Notes: generated by a model not told the origin, from the sequence alone. Positions 8,597-18,035 are shown, numbered from the stretch's first letter. The stretch is DNA of 64,000 nucleotides from UBA4582 sp047629195 (GCA_047629195.1 JBLHWY010000004.1:1-64000), one strand, 5' to 3'. Made by a program: numbers and translations.

Positions 8597-11126
8597 AGCA
8601 TTACCAACTCGATTCGCTAACTTTCGGCAACTTTACTGGGTGCTGTCGACCTTAATGAGCCATTACCGTCGGCACCCTGGTCAGACTGCGTTTATGGCAG
8701 TAGGTCTACTAACCGGCGTGGCGCTGTGGTTATCGGTACAGCTAATCAATGATCATGCTGAAGCAAGCTATGGTGAAGCAGATCAACTGCTTGGCGCCGA
8801 GTCGGCGTTTTGGATTCGAAGTAAGCAGGGCAAAGGCATTGCCCTAGAAGATTACATTAATCTTCGGCTTCACGGTTTTACCGAGGTCTACCCTGTCATC
8901 GAAACCAGGGTCATCACGACTGATGGAAAAGTCATACCGATTATTGCGACCGATCTTCTAGCCTTGCCCTTGGACGCATACGGTGGAAATGGCACTGCAA
9001 ATAGTCCTCTGGCGGGTAATACATGGCTACAGTTTATACAGCCTGGTTATCAAAGTTGGTACTCGATTGATTTGGCGAAGCGCCTGGGTCTGGCTGAGGG
9101 TGATGAAGTAGCATTAGCTAACGGTCGAAAAATGCCGCCGGCGCTAATTCAATCCAGGCAGCAACAAGGTTTGCGGGCTTTTTTAGACATAGGAGCGGCA
9201 TTCTCGGTATTATCTGAGGAGCGCTTTAGTTACTTGGCAGTGACTTCACTGGACCCTGCTAAGCAAAAAATACTTGAAAGCCTGCTGCCAGCTGGACTAA
9301 TGCTGGTTAAGAATGAGCAAGTGTTAGATCTAACTCAGCTAACTGAAAGCCTTCACACGCACCTGACAGCAATGGGGTTGTTATCCTTCGCAGTAGGGCT
9401 TTTTATTGTTTTTAACGCCGTGAGATTCTCGTTGTTGACCCGTCAGGGCACCTTCAATACGCTCAGAGAGCTTGGGGTTAGTGTGCAGATGATTAGCGCT
9501 GCAGTCATTTTAGAAACTCTGGCATGGAGCCTACTGGGGACAATCAGCGGTGTTCTCGTTGGCTATCTTTTGAGTGGAATTCTACTTCCAACGGTGGCAG
9601 GCAGCCTACAATCTCTTTATGGCGCGATTGTTGAAACAGATATTCAACTCAGCTTAAGGCAGTTGCTGCTTGCATGGTTAATGACCCTGTTTGGACTAGT
9701 ATTCGCATTAGCGGGTCCGCTTTGGTCTCGACTTAGGATGAACGTTATAGACGGCCGTTCTAATTCTGTTTTGTGGAGTCAAGATGAGCGTGCGCGAACT
9801 CAGATGATGTGGGCGTCATGGGTAATGGGATTACTTGCGGTTGGGGCATTCTTTCGAATAGAGACTGTTGTGCATGGTTTTGTCACTCTGGCCCTAATTC
9901 TTTTCTCTGTCGCATTTTTGTTGCCAGCAATAATACAACATGTAATACGAGGTGCTCAGGGGATTCTACCTGAGTCAAGTTGGAAATGGCGTTGGGCGAC
10001 AAGTGATGCCTTCGCTCAATTGCCGCAATTGCGAATTGCGTTAATGGCATTATTGCTAACTCTAACTGCCAATATCGGTGTAACAATGCTGGTTGGGTCA
10101 TTTCGTGATGCGCTATCTAACTGGCTGGAATTACGGCTTTCCGCAGATATCTACTTACAGAATGATGCCGTTACCGAAACATCGATAACGGCATTAAACG
10201 TCATGGGCTGGCATGTCGCTAGCCATCAAAGAATAGGTGTTTCGACCCGATGGCTTGATCGCCCAGCCAGGGTGCAGGGGGTGGATGTTGATGCCCCAGA
10301 TATTACGGGCATAGAGTTAGTCGAGCAAACGTCAAGCGGTTTTGTTAGCTGGAACAGTAATGCTAAAAGCCCTATTGACCCGCAACCTATTCTAGCGAAC
10401 GAGCAGGTCAAACATCTGGGTCATGTAAACCTAGGCGACGTTATTAATCTAGCAGTTTCTGGCAAAGATTATCATTATGAGATCGTAGGGTTCTTTCATG
10501 ATTACGGCACGCCCTACTATCGATTTTATCTGCCTTACCAAATAGTTAAAGATCGTTGGCAAAATGTGCGCTCCGAAGGGCTTGCGCTATGGGTAACATC
10601 TGAAGGAGTTGAAGATGCCGAGAAGTCCTTGCTTGAGGTCGGTGCAGAACCGGGAGAATGGATTAGGCAGTCGGACATTAAGCGAGTATCGCTAGAGATA
10701 TTCGACAGAACTTTTCAAATTACAGCTGCGCTTAACAGTCTCACGCTAATCGTAGCTGGTGTAGCGTTGCTTGCGGCCCTTCTCGCAATTCATCAACAAA
10801 GACTGCCTGAGTATGCGCATTGGCATTCACTAGGTGTTACTTTTCGTGAATGGTTGACGCTCGTTGCAATTCCGCTAACGCTCATGGTACTGGTAACCGG
10901 GATGTTAGCAATTCCTCTTGGATGGGTACTCTCATGGATGCTGGTTTATAAGCTCAACGTTGTCGCTTTTGGTTGGACCATGCCTCTCGTCTGGTCTTGG
11001 CCGCCGGTTGTGCAGCTATTCTTTGTCACTGCATGTGTGGTTGCGGCTGCAATGGCGGTTGTTGCGCTACAAGTTCGGAAGCGCTTGCCCGATGCGATCA
11101 AACAGCTAGGAGGTGTTGGCTTATGA
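8586..11126 (+). CDS. FtsX-like ABC permease (AttF/AttG-like)
   Basis: An 846-aa membrane protein with an N-terminal transmembrane segment (about residues 33-53), a long periplasmic domain, a first FtsX-type four-helix module (about 255-375), further hydrophobic helices (400-500), a second periplasmic domain and a C-terminal FtsX module (about 720-840). This is the duplicated architecture of large FtsX/LolC-like permeases. The TTG at 8586 overlaps the ATPase stop by 11 bp; an alternative ATG at 8655 (MSHYRRHPGQ) would still retain the first helix. The gene ends in ATGA overlap with the lipocalin-like gene. Compared with att operons having two permease genes, a single large permease appears to do both jobs. 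Confidence 0.88.
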   Translation: MQNRALPTRFANFRQLYWVLSTLMSHYRRHPGQTAFMAVGLLTGVALWLSVQLINDHAEASYGEADQLLGAESAFWIRSKQGKGIALEDYINLRLHGFTEVYPVIETRVITTDGKVIPIIATDLLALPLDAYGGNGTANSPLAGNTWLQFIQPGYQSWYSIDLAKRLGLAEGDEVALANGRKMPPALIQSRQQQGLRAFLDIGAAFSVLSEERFSYLAVTSLDPAKQKILESLLPAGLMLVKNEQVLDLTQLTESLHTHLTAMGLLSFAVGLFIVFNAVRFSLLTRQGTFNTLRELGVSVQMISAAVILETLAWSLLGTISGVLVGYLLSGILLPTVAGSLQSLYGAIVETDIQLSLRQLLLAWLMTLFGLVFALAGPLWSRLRMNVIDGRSNSVLWSQDERARTQMMWASWVMGLLAVGAFFRIETVVHGFVTLALILFSVAFLLPAIIQHVIRGAQGILPESSWKWRWATSDAFAQLPQLRIALMALLLTLTANIGVTMLVGSFRDALSNWLELRLSADIYLQNDAVTETSITALNVMGWHVASHQRIGVSTRWLDRPARVQGVDVDAPDITGIELVEQTSSGFVSWNSNAKSPIDPQPILANEQVKHLGHVNLGDVINLAVSGKDYHYEIVGFFHDYGTPYYRFYLPYQIVKDRWQNVRSEGLALWVTSEGVEDAEKSLLEVGAEPGEWIRQSDIKRVSLEIFDRTFQITAALNSLTLIVAGVALLAALLAIHQQRLPEYAHWHSLGVTFREWLTLVAIPLTLMVLVTGMLAIPLGWVLSWMLVYKLNVVAFGWTMPLVWSWPPVVQLFFVTACVVAAAMAVVALQVRKRLPDAIKQLGGVGL

Positions 11127-12259
11127 ATAGCTCTATGAAAAGCGATATGAAGAGGTTTCTGAAAATCAATATTCGGAGATCATTCCTTTGTCTAATGTTA
11201 TCGGTTTATTGCGGAATGGTTCTGCCTGCTGACGACTATCAGCTTCTGCGAAGTAGCCCTGAAGGTTATTCCACAGTTGAGCCGGGGCGCGTACTGCAAT
11301 TCCCTCAAGACCATCTTCCACATGAAAATTATAGAATTGAATGGTGGTACCTAACCGCAAACTTGGTTAGTGAATCAGGAGAACGTTACGGCATCCACTG
11401 GACCTTGTTTAGGCAGTCGATGAATTCAGACAAGAACCCTAGTGGGTGGTCAAGCAATCAAATTTGGATGGCTCATGCAGCGTTGAGCACGCCCACTGGA
11501 CATCAATACGAAGAAAGGTTTGCGCGGGGCGGAATTGGTCAGGCTGGCGTAAAACTGTTAGATCAGGGAGCATTTTCTGCCTGGTTAGATGATTGGTCGT
11601 TAAAGAGTGGTACGCAATCGCCGCTTCCGGGATTTCTCACATTTACGCTTGAAGATAAGACGATTACGCTGGATTTAAAAGTGAGTACACCATGGGTATT
11701 GCAGGGTGATAAGGGTTTTAGTAAAAAATCAGCAACGGGACAGGCAAGTTATTACTATAGCCAACCCCATATTGATGTTGTTGGCAAGATATCTGGGGCT
11801 GAAGACAACATTGACCTGATTGGTAAAGCCTGGCTGGATCGTGAATGGAGTTCACAACCCTTGGCGCCTGACCAGCCAGGGTGGGATTGGCTATCGATCC
11901 ACCTTGACGATGGCTATGCATTAATGATTTATCGTTTGCGCCAGATCTCTGGTGAGCACTGGTACAGCGGTACCTGGGTAGCGCCGGATGGGAGCTCGGA
12001 AAAACTTGGGCCGGAGGATCTTGTCTTTGAACCGCTAAAATTGTCTGAAATTAAGATTAACGAAGAAGAAGTTCGAAGCTTGCCCCTACATTGGAAAGTT
12101 GAGTTGCCGGCGAAAAACAGGAGATGGACAGTCCGCGCTCCTGTGCCAGATCAATGGTTGAATACAACATTTCCTTATTGGGAGGGCCCTGTCACAGTGA
12201 CTGATTTGGTTACCGGATCAATCGCAGGTGAAGGTTATTTAGAGCTCACAGGGCATTAG
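11123..12259 (+). CDS. Lipocalin-like AttH/CrtC family secreted protein
   Basis: A 378-aa protein of the CrtC/AttH two-domain lipocalin-like fold. Recognisable blocks are IEWWYLTANL...RYGIHWTLFRQ, QIWMAHAALS, and GKAWLDREWSSQPLAPDQPGWDW, the conserved core of carotenoid 1,2-hydratase-like and AttH proteins. The reading frame is open upstream, but the ATG at 11123 is chosen because a perfect AGGAGGT (11108-11114) sits 8 nt before it and it overlaps the permease stop as ATGA. An N-terminal basic stretch plus hydrophobic core (about residues 15-36) looks like a signal peptide. Family knowledge links AttH to ABC-dependent secretion; carotenoid chemistry is not implied. Confidence 0.87.
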   Translation: MNSSMKSDMKRFLKINIRRSFLCLMLSVYCGMVLPADDYQLLRSSPEGYSTVEPGRVLQFPQDHLPHENYRIEWWYLTANLVSESGERYGIHWTLFRQSMNSDKNPSGWSSNQIWMAHAALSTPTGHQYEERFARGGIGQAGVKLLDQGAFSAWLDDWSLKSGTQSPLPGFLTFTLEDKTITLDLKVSTPWVLQGDKGFSKKSATGQASYYYSQPHIDVVGKISGAEDNIDLIGKAWLDREWSSQPLAPDQPGWDWLSIHLDDGYALMIYRLRQISGEHWYSGTWVAPDGSSEKLGPEDLVFEPLKLSEIKINEEEVRSLPLHWKVELPAKNRRWTVRAPVPDQWLNTTFPYWEGPVTVTDLVTGSIAGEGYLELTGH

Positions 12260-13191
12260 ACGGCTGATTGTTGAAAATATTGATTCATATCCCAGTTTGG
12301 CCAGCGCGATTGAGTAAGTTTCAAGGTTCTTTGTGTCCAATAAGCGTCACCCGGAAGTGGTATGCCAATACATTCGAGTTGTTCTGGTGTTGCCAGTTCG
12401 AATATTGAACCCCAATTGCGTCCGGCACCTGATTGCCAGACATTATAGTTAATACTGTTGTTACCACTTGCTTTATAACCAATGGTCATGGAATACCGAT
12501 AGCCATTTTCTAGCGTGAGGTTAGTGCCCCTGTGAAATGTGTCTATGCTGTGAGCGACGACGGAACCAGCATTGCAGGTCGCAGACCTCTCACTGGTTTG
12601 GAGCGCCAATTGTTCTGCTTCTTTAGGCGCAGATATTGCGCCTGGTCTTAAAAGTCGATCACTATCGGGTTTTGTGACGTAGTGGAGTGCTCCATGTTCT
12701 TTGGTAACATCGGTAAAATATACAATAATATCAACTGCGCGTTCGGCGGGGTTATCTGATGGTACCGTTAATGTGTGATTACCAAAGTCGCAGTGAAAAG
12801 GTTGGGTGTAGTCAGTGAGCCCAGTAAATTTTGCCCAGCTATGGGATTGATACAACTGTACTTTTTCAACACCGAGTGCTTTGCGGGCAAAATCAATCAA
12901 AGCAGGATGCAATGAAAGCATCATCATCTCTGGTGAACCTTCATAGGGAAAAGTGTCAATGTTTTTGAACTGGAACTCGTTGAATTCTCCCAACGGACTC
13001 TTCGTCATAGTGTTGTCTGAAGCTTCCTCAGAATTTTCGCTGTGAACTGGTCGGTATTGACCATAAATGCGATCATAGTCTGCTTTAATTGGCTCGATCT
13101 CTTCGGGTGAGAAAAAATCATTCATAATTGTGAAGCCGTCGGTATGCCAACTCGCCACATCTTCTGTGCTAAATCTGGTCTTGTCTTTCAT
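12256..13191 (-). CDS. Phytanoyl-CoA dioxygenase (PhyH) family Fe(II)/2OG oxygenase
   Basis: An oxygenase of about 311 aa. The iron ligands are visible as HxD in PFHCDFGNH, a distal His in DTFHRGTN, and a 2-oxoglutarate-anchoring Arg in YRYSMTIGY, so a functional non-haem Fe(II)/2-oxoglutarate hydroxylase is expected. The start at 13191 has AAGGTGAC at good spacing, whereas the open frame extends 12 codons further without one. The gene overlaps the AttH-like gene tail-to-tail by 4 bp. On the minus strand it follows sulfatase and amidotransferase genes with gaps under 80 bp, suggesting one transcription unit. The substrate is unknown. Confidence 0.85.
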   Translation of the reverse strand: MKDKTRFSTEDVASWHTDGFTIMNDFFSPEEIEPIKADYDRIYGQYRPVHSENSEEASDNTMTKSPLGEFNEFQFKNIDTFPYEGSPEMMMLSLHPALIDFARKALGVEKVQLYQSHSWAKFTGLTDYTQPFHCDFGNHTLTVPSDNPAERAVDIIVYFTDVTKEHGALHYVTKPDSDRLLRPGAISAPKEAEQLALQTSERSATCNAGSVVAHSIDTFHRGTNLTLENGYRYSMTIGYKASGNNSINYNVWQSGAGRNWGSIFELATPEQLECIGIPLPGDAYWTQRTLKLTQSRWPNWDMNQYFQQSAV

Positions 13192-13262
13192 TGTCACCTT
13201 CCATTCCTTCGTCGGGATTATAGTCACTTCTAATTACCAGGGGTACTAGTCCGAGTTCTGGT

Positions 13263-13994
13263 TCAACTTTCTTCAGATAGATATTTTGAGAGTGTTGTTA
13301 AGTCTGCGTTGTTTAAGAGTAGTTCTGAAATGGTCCGTGCAAAACGCTGCTGATGAATTGGGGTGTCAATTGTGTCCAGTGCATGATCGATGATAGTTTC
13401 AGGAACAGGTCCATCTCGAGAGATTTTCAGTAGTCCAGAAGTGAAGTGTTTTTCAAATTCCGGATGAGGCTGTACCGAGAACGCTGGAAAATTTTGATAG
13501 ATACAAGCGGCGTTCATACAGCTTTCATTGTTCATGAGTACGTCGATGTTGGGTGGATTTTCGACGATTTGATCATGATGATAAGCAACCGATTTTATAC
13601 GACCTCCTGTCTTAGGAATTAAATATTCTTGTACGCCAAGAAGCCAGCCTTCCTTTGCCGCGGCCACTTTCCCACCCAACGCTTCTGCCATGATTTGATG
13701 TCCAAAGCATATGCCAACCAGAGGTATGCGCTCTGATGTTAGATTGCGGATAAATTGGCGTAGTGGTCCTATCCAGGGTAGATCATCATAGACGCTGTGG
13801 CGTGAGCCCATTATGATATAGCCATCAAAATCTTTTGTAGCAGGTAACTTGTCGCCCTGAACTAGGCTGGTGGTACTGAAACTCGAGTCGTCCATATAGG
13901 GAGATAAGAGACGTTCAATCATTTCTGGGTAGGTTCCAAAAGTTTGCTTAAGGGAGTCTCTGGCTAATCCTGTTTCTATTACACAAATGTTCAT
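13263..13994 (-). CDS. Class I glutamine amidotransferase-like protein
   Basis: A 243-aa stand-alone GATase1 domain. The nucleophile elbow GICFGHQ (Cys96) and the His176/Glu179 pair (VQPHPEF) complete the catalytic triad. Stand-alone members include GMP-synthase-like amidotransferases and gamma-glutamyl amide hydrolases (PuuD/TdnT-like); this one lacks a synthetase domain. AAGGTTCC precedes the ATG. It lies between sulfatase and PhyH genes on the same strand. Ammonia donation or gamma-glutamyl hydrolysis are both possible; the sequence does not decide. Confidence 0.85.
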   Translation of the reverse strand: MNICVIETGLARDSLKQTFGTYPEMIERLLSPYMDDSSFSTTSLVQGDKLPATKDFDGYIIMGSRHSVYDDLPWIGPLRQFIRNLTSERIPLVGICFGHQIMAEALGGKVAAAKEGWLLGVQEYLIPKTGGRIKSVAYHHDQIVENPPNIDVLMNNESCMNAACIYQNFPAFSVQPHPEFEKHFTSGLLKISRDGPVPETIIDHALDTIDTPIHQQRFARTISELLLNNADLTTLSKYLSEES

Positions 13995-14049
13995 GTCGGG
14001 AACCTTATTTTTGTATGCTTATTCTCTGTGCGGGATTGAGATTAACCGT

Positions 14050-15876
14050 TTAGTATCCGCTCACCCAGTCGGGTAATACTACCTGATTGGCACTCGCGTA
14101 TTCGTTCCAGATTTCAATAAGCTCCGCGACTTTATTTGGCATTACTTGCGCCAGATTATTTGCTTCCGCTAAATCTCTGGATAAGTCGTAGAGTTGCCAA
14201 TTACCCTTGCCATAAGGAGGAGGCATATGGATCAACTTCCAGTTTCCTTGCCTTACGCTTCTTTTGCCCAGTAGTTCATCAACGTGAATTCTTGGTGATA
14301 AGTCCGCGAGACCGGAAAGCAAACCCAATGCTGACTCTCCGGACATGGGTGCTACCCTTCTTCTCCGGTAGTTAGACCCGGGGTGTTCTACCCCTGCAAG
14401 ATCGAGGATTGTTGCTGCAATATCTTTGACCGGTACCATATTTGTATCGATACTTGGACTGATTAATTTGGGGTAGTGAACAAAAGCGGCTGCACGAACG
14501 CCGCCCTCAGATGTAAATGCTTTGTACATTCTAAACGCAGGCGAGGAGGCTCTGGCCCAGTTGGGGCCGTAGAAAGTATAGGAGTTTTCCCGGCCGATAT
14601 TCTCATAGGAGAAGTCATGTTTAATTAGCAGATTCTTTCGTATTGCAGGAAAAGCTGCTTCGGGCCATGTGTCATCGAAGTCATGCCCCTCTGGCCCGTT
14701 GTCCGACATGAAGATGACAACAGTGTTGTCAAACTGATTGGTCTTCTTTAGGTATGAAACGAGGCGGCCCATGTGGCGATCAACCTCTGAGATCATTGCA
14801 GCATAGACTTCCATTCCGCGAGCTTCAACGTGACGCTCCTGTTCTGAGAGGTTTAACCAGAGTTTTCCCTTTGGTGCATGCTCGCCGAGTGAGGCAGACG
14901 CTGGAATAATGCCCAACCGCTTCTGGCTCTCTAGACGGCGAGTTGCAATCACATCGTGACCTTCGTCGTATTTACCCTGAAATTGAATAATAGCTCTGTC
15001 CGGAGCCTGTAAGGGCCAGTGGGGTGCTGAAAATGCCAGATACGCAAGGAATGGTTCATTTCCATTTTTACTTTGAACTCCGTTGTCGCTATCGATATAG
15101 TCGATTAGTCTGTCGACAAAAAATTGTGAAGAGTACTCAAAATCATCGGGTAACTCCGATAGTAGTTTGTTGTTCTCTCTATATTTTGCCTTGGCATTTG
15201 GATCTTGAGAGTAGGCTGGGCGCATGTCGGAAAAGTGACTTGCGTTTGTTAGCATGCCGAAAGACTTATCAAAGCCTCGACTCGCGGGCCCAGTTGTTTC
15301 GGTATTCCCTAGATGCCATTTGCCCGTCATATAAGTTCGATACCCTGCATCCTGCAGTAATGTTGTGATAGTCACTACACTGTCATTCAAGTAGCCCTCG
15401 TACCCAGGTTGTCCTCTTTGATTGGGCGCCAGTTCTTCATCAAGGTTACCCAGACCAGCAATATGGTTGTCCACGCCCGTGAGCAGCATAGCCCGAGTCG
15501 GGGAGCATGCAGGGGCTGTGACGAAATTTGTAAGCCGGACACCAGCGTAGGCCAATTTGTCCAGATTCGGAGTTGGGATCTCTCCACCGAAACTACCGAG
15601 GTCTGCAAAGCCCATATCATCCACGACAACAAGCAGAATGTTGGGACGTTCTGAAGCTTGACCAGATACTGCCGATAGTCCGGGAGTTGACTTCGGATTT
15701 GCTTTTGCATCCACCATCTGACAGCCAGAGATAGACAGGACAAATATTAGTCCGCCAAGTACAATCATCACTATTCTGTACACGCCAGTTCCCCGATGCC
15801 AAATTCTCTTCAATACTATCTCAACTGGGCTGATTGGCGTTAATATTCCTGAGCCGAAATGGTTATCACTGTTCAC
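14050..15876 (-). CDS. Arylsulfatase-type sulfatase, predicted lipoprotein
   Basis: A 608-aa type I sulfatase. The formylglycine signature is CSPTR with Cys124 as the residue modified by a formylglycine-generating enzyme. Metal ligands appear as DD (86-87) in VVDDMGFADLG and as SDNGPE near the centre. A hydrophobic segment at 34-51 ends in LSISGC (Cys52), a plausible lipobox, so the enzyme is probably anchored facing the periplasm or outside. The long N-terminal region before it is unusual, and an internal start nearer the hydrophobic segment is possible. No maturation enzyme gene is in the window. It leads a probable operon with the amidotransferase and PhyH genes; sulfate-ester removal from an imported or algal compound is the inferred role. 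Confidence 0.9.
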   Translation of the reverse strand: MNSDNHFGSGILTPISPVEIVLKRIWHRGTGVYRIVMIVLGGLIFVLSISGCQMVDAKANPKSTPGLSAVSGQASERPNILLVVVDDMGFADLGSFGGEIPTPNLDKLAYAGVRLTNFVTAPACSPTRAMLLTGVDNHIAGLGNLDEELAPNQRGQPGYEGYLNDSVVTITTLLQDAGYRTYMTGKWHLGNTETTGPASRGFDKSFGMLTNASHFSDMRPAYSQDPNAKAKYRENNKLLSELPDDFEYSSQFFVDRLIDYIDSDNGVQSKNGNEPFLAYLAFSAPHWPLQAPDRAIIQFQGKYDEGHDVIATRRLESQKRLGIIPASASLGEHAPKGKLWLNLSEQERHVEARGMEVYAAMISEVDRHMGRLVSYLKKTNQFDNTVVIFMSDNGPEGHDFDDTWPEAAFPAIRKNLLIKHDFSYENIGRENSYTFYGPNWARASSPAFRMYKAFTSEGGVRAAAFVHYPKLISPSIDTNMVPVKDIAATILDLAGVEHPGSNYRRRRVAPMSGESALGLLSGLADLSPRIHVDELLGKRSVRQGNWKLIHMPPPYGKGNWQLYDLSRDLAEANNLAQVMPNKVAELIEIWNEYASANQVVLPDWVSGY

Positions 15877-16074
15877 GTTCTATTCCTACGCTCAGTAACA
15901 AACTCCGGTGCATAGATCAGGCCAGACTGCTTGGATTGTCTAAATTTTCTTTGCAATAGTGGCCAACTAACATGAGCCCGGTTTACGCGTGATTGAAAAG
16001 GAACCCAAGTATCCCTTAGATGATTTATAGTTGGGGTACTAAAAAAATCTGTGTCTAAAATAACGATAGGAAAA

Positions 16075-16971
16075 ATGATGGGTGAAGTTGTCGGAGCAGC
16101 AATATTGGCGCATGTACCCACGGTCATGTTGCCAAAGGAAATTCGCTATAGCCTTAACGAGGGCAAAGAAATCAGTTTGGTTGACGGATTTCATCGCCTG
16201 AGAGAAGAAGTGCTGGATGTACTGAAACCCGACACCGTGATTGTCTTTGATACACACTGGGCAACCACCGTTGAGTTTGTCGTGACCTCGCACGAACGAC
16301 GGCAAGGACGCTACACATCTGACGAGTTGCCACGGGGCATGTCGCAGGTTCCTTATGATTTAGCGGGCAATCCTACATTGGCAGAATCGATTGCAGAAGA
16401 GGTTCGAGTATTAGGCACACCTTGTTCTGCGATTGACGATCCGTACCTCCCCATACACTATCCTACGATCAATCTCGCGCACTACCTCAATCAAGGAGAG
16501 GATTGGTTATCGGTTGGGGTATGTCAAACCGCGGATGCTGACGATAACCTTACGGTTGGAAGAGGCATCGCAGCGGCAATTGAAAAGTCAGATAAGCGGG
16601 TAGTGCTCTTGGCCAGTGGTTCACTGAGTCACACTTTCTATTCACTGAAAGAATTGGGCAAGCACGAAGCATCCGACCCAAGCCATATTTTCTCAGCTGA
16701 AGCTAGGGCAGCTGATATGGAACGCATCGAATGGTTTCATGAGGGTGACCACAGTCAGGTGATTGACACGATGGATGAGTTTTACAAGTACAAGCCAGAG
16801 GCCAGGTTCGGCCACTACCTAATGATGATTGGTGTCCTTGGAGCTAATGACTGCAAAGCGAGGGGGCGACTGTTTAGTGACTATGAGAACGCCATCGGCA
16901 CTAGCCAGGTGCATATTTGGTTCGATAAACCTGAGAATGGTTGGACGAGTCACCCCGAAACGAAACGCTGA
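16075..16971 (+). CDS. Class III extradiol dioxygenase (LigB/HpaD-like)
   Basis: A protein of about 298 aa resembling the LigB-type (class III) ring-cleavage dioxygenase catalytic subunit, with GAAILAHVPTVML near the start, DTHWATTVEF, ASGSLSH and RFGHYLMMIG; the His residues in these blocks fit the usual non-haem iron site. It would cleave a catecholic ring next to the hydroxyls. A GTG at 16051 extends the frame by 8 codons, but AGGA at 16068-16071 points to ATG 16075 or 16078, where homologues begin (MGEVVGA). It is divergent from the sulfatase operon and convergent with the Gly/Arg-rich lipoprotein. It is the second ring-cleavage-type enzyme in the window besides the VOC protein at 33.2 kb. 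Confidence 0.82.
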   Translation: MMGEVVGAAILAHVPTVMLPKEIRYSLNEGKEISLVDGFHRLREEVLDVLKPDTVIVFDTHWATTVEFVVTSHERRQGRYTSDELPRGMSQVPYDLAGNPTLAESIAEEVRVLGTPCSAIDDPYLPIHYPTINLAHYLNQGEDWLSVGVCQTADADDNLTVGRGIAAAIEKSDKRVVLLASGSLSHTFYSLKELGKHEASDPSHIFSAEARAADMERIEWFHEGDHSQVIDTMDEFYKYKPEARFGHYLMMIGVLGANDCKARGRLFSDYENAIGTSQVHIWFDKPENGWTSHPETKR

Positions 16972-16973
16972 GT

Positions 16974-17636
16974 CTATCCAACAGCCTTCGCTGTTACTTT
17001 ATCGAACACACGCGTGAAAGTCTTATCGTCTTTACCGCCCTCTAATTCGATGATAACTGTGAGACGCGAGCCGTCTTCACTGAGAATGTAAGTTTCTTCA
17101 ATTGGGAGGGGCCCGCCCTCGGTTTTGATCACCAGGTTATTCTCTTTCCAGCCAGTCTCGATGTTAAGTTGTCCGCGCTTACGCTCACCCCAACTGACAT
17201 CGCGATAGTTGCTGCCGTTGTATTCGATTCCCATCGACTCGTCGTTTTGTTCGATGCTCATCTCATTAGCTATTAGCACTTGTATACTGACTGGTGCTTG
17301 GTTACTACGTCCTGCGATACCTGAAGGTGGTCCGCCACCATTACTGCCGCCGCGCTGTCCCCGACCCTGTCCGCGTCCCTTTTCGCCACCGCCATGGCCG
17401 CCACCCTGACCGCGAGTGCTACGCTTTCGTTGGCCTGAGCCTTTTCCTATAGCAGCGAGATTAGGCGAATCGCTTAGCGCGTTGTTGAGTTGCCAATCAC
17501 CAGTCAGGGAGTAATTAGGGGGTGGTTCTGTGGCAAGGCTACTGCATCCCATGAGCGTAGCGACGCTGAGAAATAGTGTTAGTAGAGCGCGCATCTGGTT
17601 TGTGCCGATAACGTTCAAGCGGGTTTTTACTGGCAT
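16974..17636 (-). CDS. Hypothetical lipoprotein with Gly/Arg-rich low-complexity region
   Basis: A predicted lipoprotein of about 220 aa: a basic N-terminus, hydrophobic core and lipobox TLMGC. After a short TGDWQLN segment (seen in several secreted small proteins) comes a low-complexity stretch of about 50 residues of Gly, Arg, Lys, Gln and Ser (GQGGGHGGGEKGRGQ and similar). A C-terminal beta-rich domain follows (YNGSNYRDVSWGERKRGQLN, ETYILSEDGSRL). The last part resembles the small 'lipocalin-like/ DUF' folds in which the segment ISEDGxxLxVxxxL recurs, but I cannot name the family. The ATG at 17636 has GGAG about 12 nt upstream; a longer open frame begins at 17705. It is convergent with the extradiol dioxygenase. 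Confidence 0.7.
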   Translation of the reverse strand: MPVKTRLNVIGTNQMRALLTLFLSVATLMGCSSLATEPPPNYSLTGDWQLNNALSDSPNLAAIGKGSGQRKRSTRGQGGGHGGGEKGRGQGRGQRGGSNGGGPPSGIAGRSNQAPVSIQVLIANEMSIEQNDESMGIEYNGSNYRDVSWGERKRGQLNIETGWKENNLVIKTEGGPLPIEETYILSEDGSRLTVIIELEGGKDDKTFTRVFDKVTAKAVG

Positions 17637-17705
17637 TTTTATGTGGATCTCCTGTTTTACAACATATTGTAGCGTTTCAAGGCAGGCGCCAAGATTTAGG
17701 GGCAT

Positions 17706-18026
17706 GATTGATTTACTACTTCTTACGTTGGAAACTCAGTAACCCGTCGATGCCGCTTTTAAAAACCTTGTCTAATGAGTTATTAACCCGGGAAGCCAGT
17801 TCATAATAGAGTGAATAGACCTGGTTGATCTTCATCGAGCTGTTGCTGTGGTCCGTACATGTTTTTGACCTACTCAGTTGACTCAATGGCTGAGCATCTT
17901 CACAGTGATAGCTAGATCAAAGAGTGTAAACGGGAGAGTTTGAGAATCATCACGAAATGTTCAGTCGCCTGAGCCCACTTTTAACGCGGTCTAACCAATA
18001 CTTATTGCAAGCCCAGGAGAGTCACG
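17706..18026. other. Non-coding spacer before ABC importer operon
   Basis: About 320-390 bp between the divergent Gly/Arg-rich lipoprotein and the importer operon. No convincing reading frame, tRNA or strong promoter was found by eye. A short CTCAG ... CTGAG inverted repeat around 17870-17895 is too weak to call. AGGAG at 18015-18019 is the only clear signal and belongs to the following gene. Confidence 0.4.
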
Positions 18027-18035
18027 ATCAGTAAA

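Noticed and set aside
10973..11122. Upstream extension of the AttH-like protein
   Set aside because: It is Cys-rich nonsense overlapping the permease coding frame; ATG 11123 has AGGAGGT and overlaps the permease stop.
15024..15368. A 114-residue plus-strand frame inside the sulfatase gene
   Set aside because: It is antisense to the sulfatase core with no ribosome site and no recognised similarity.
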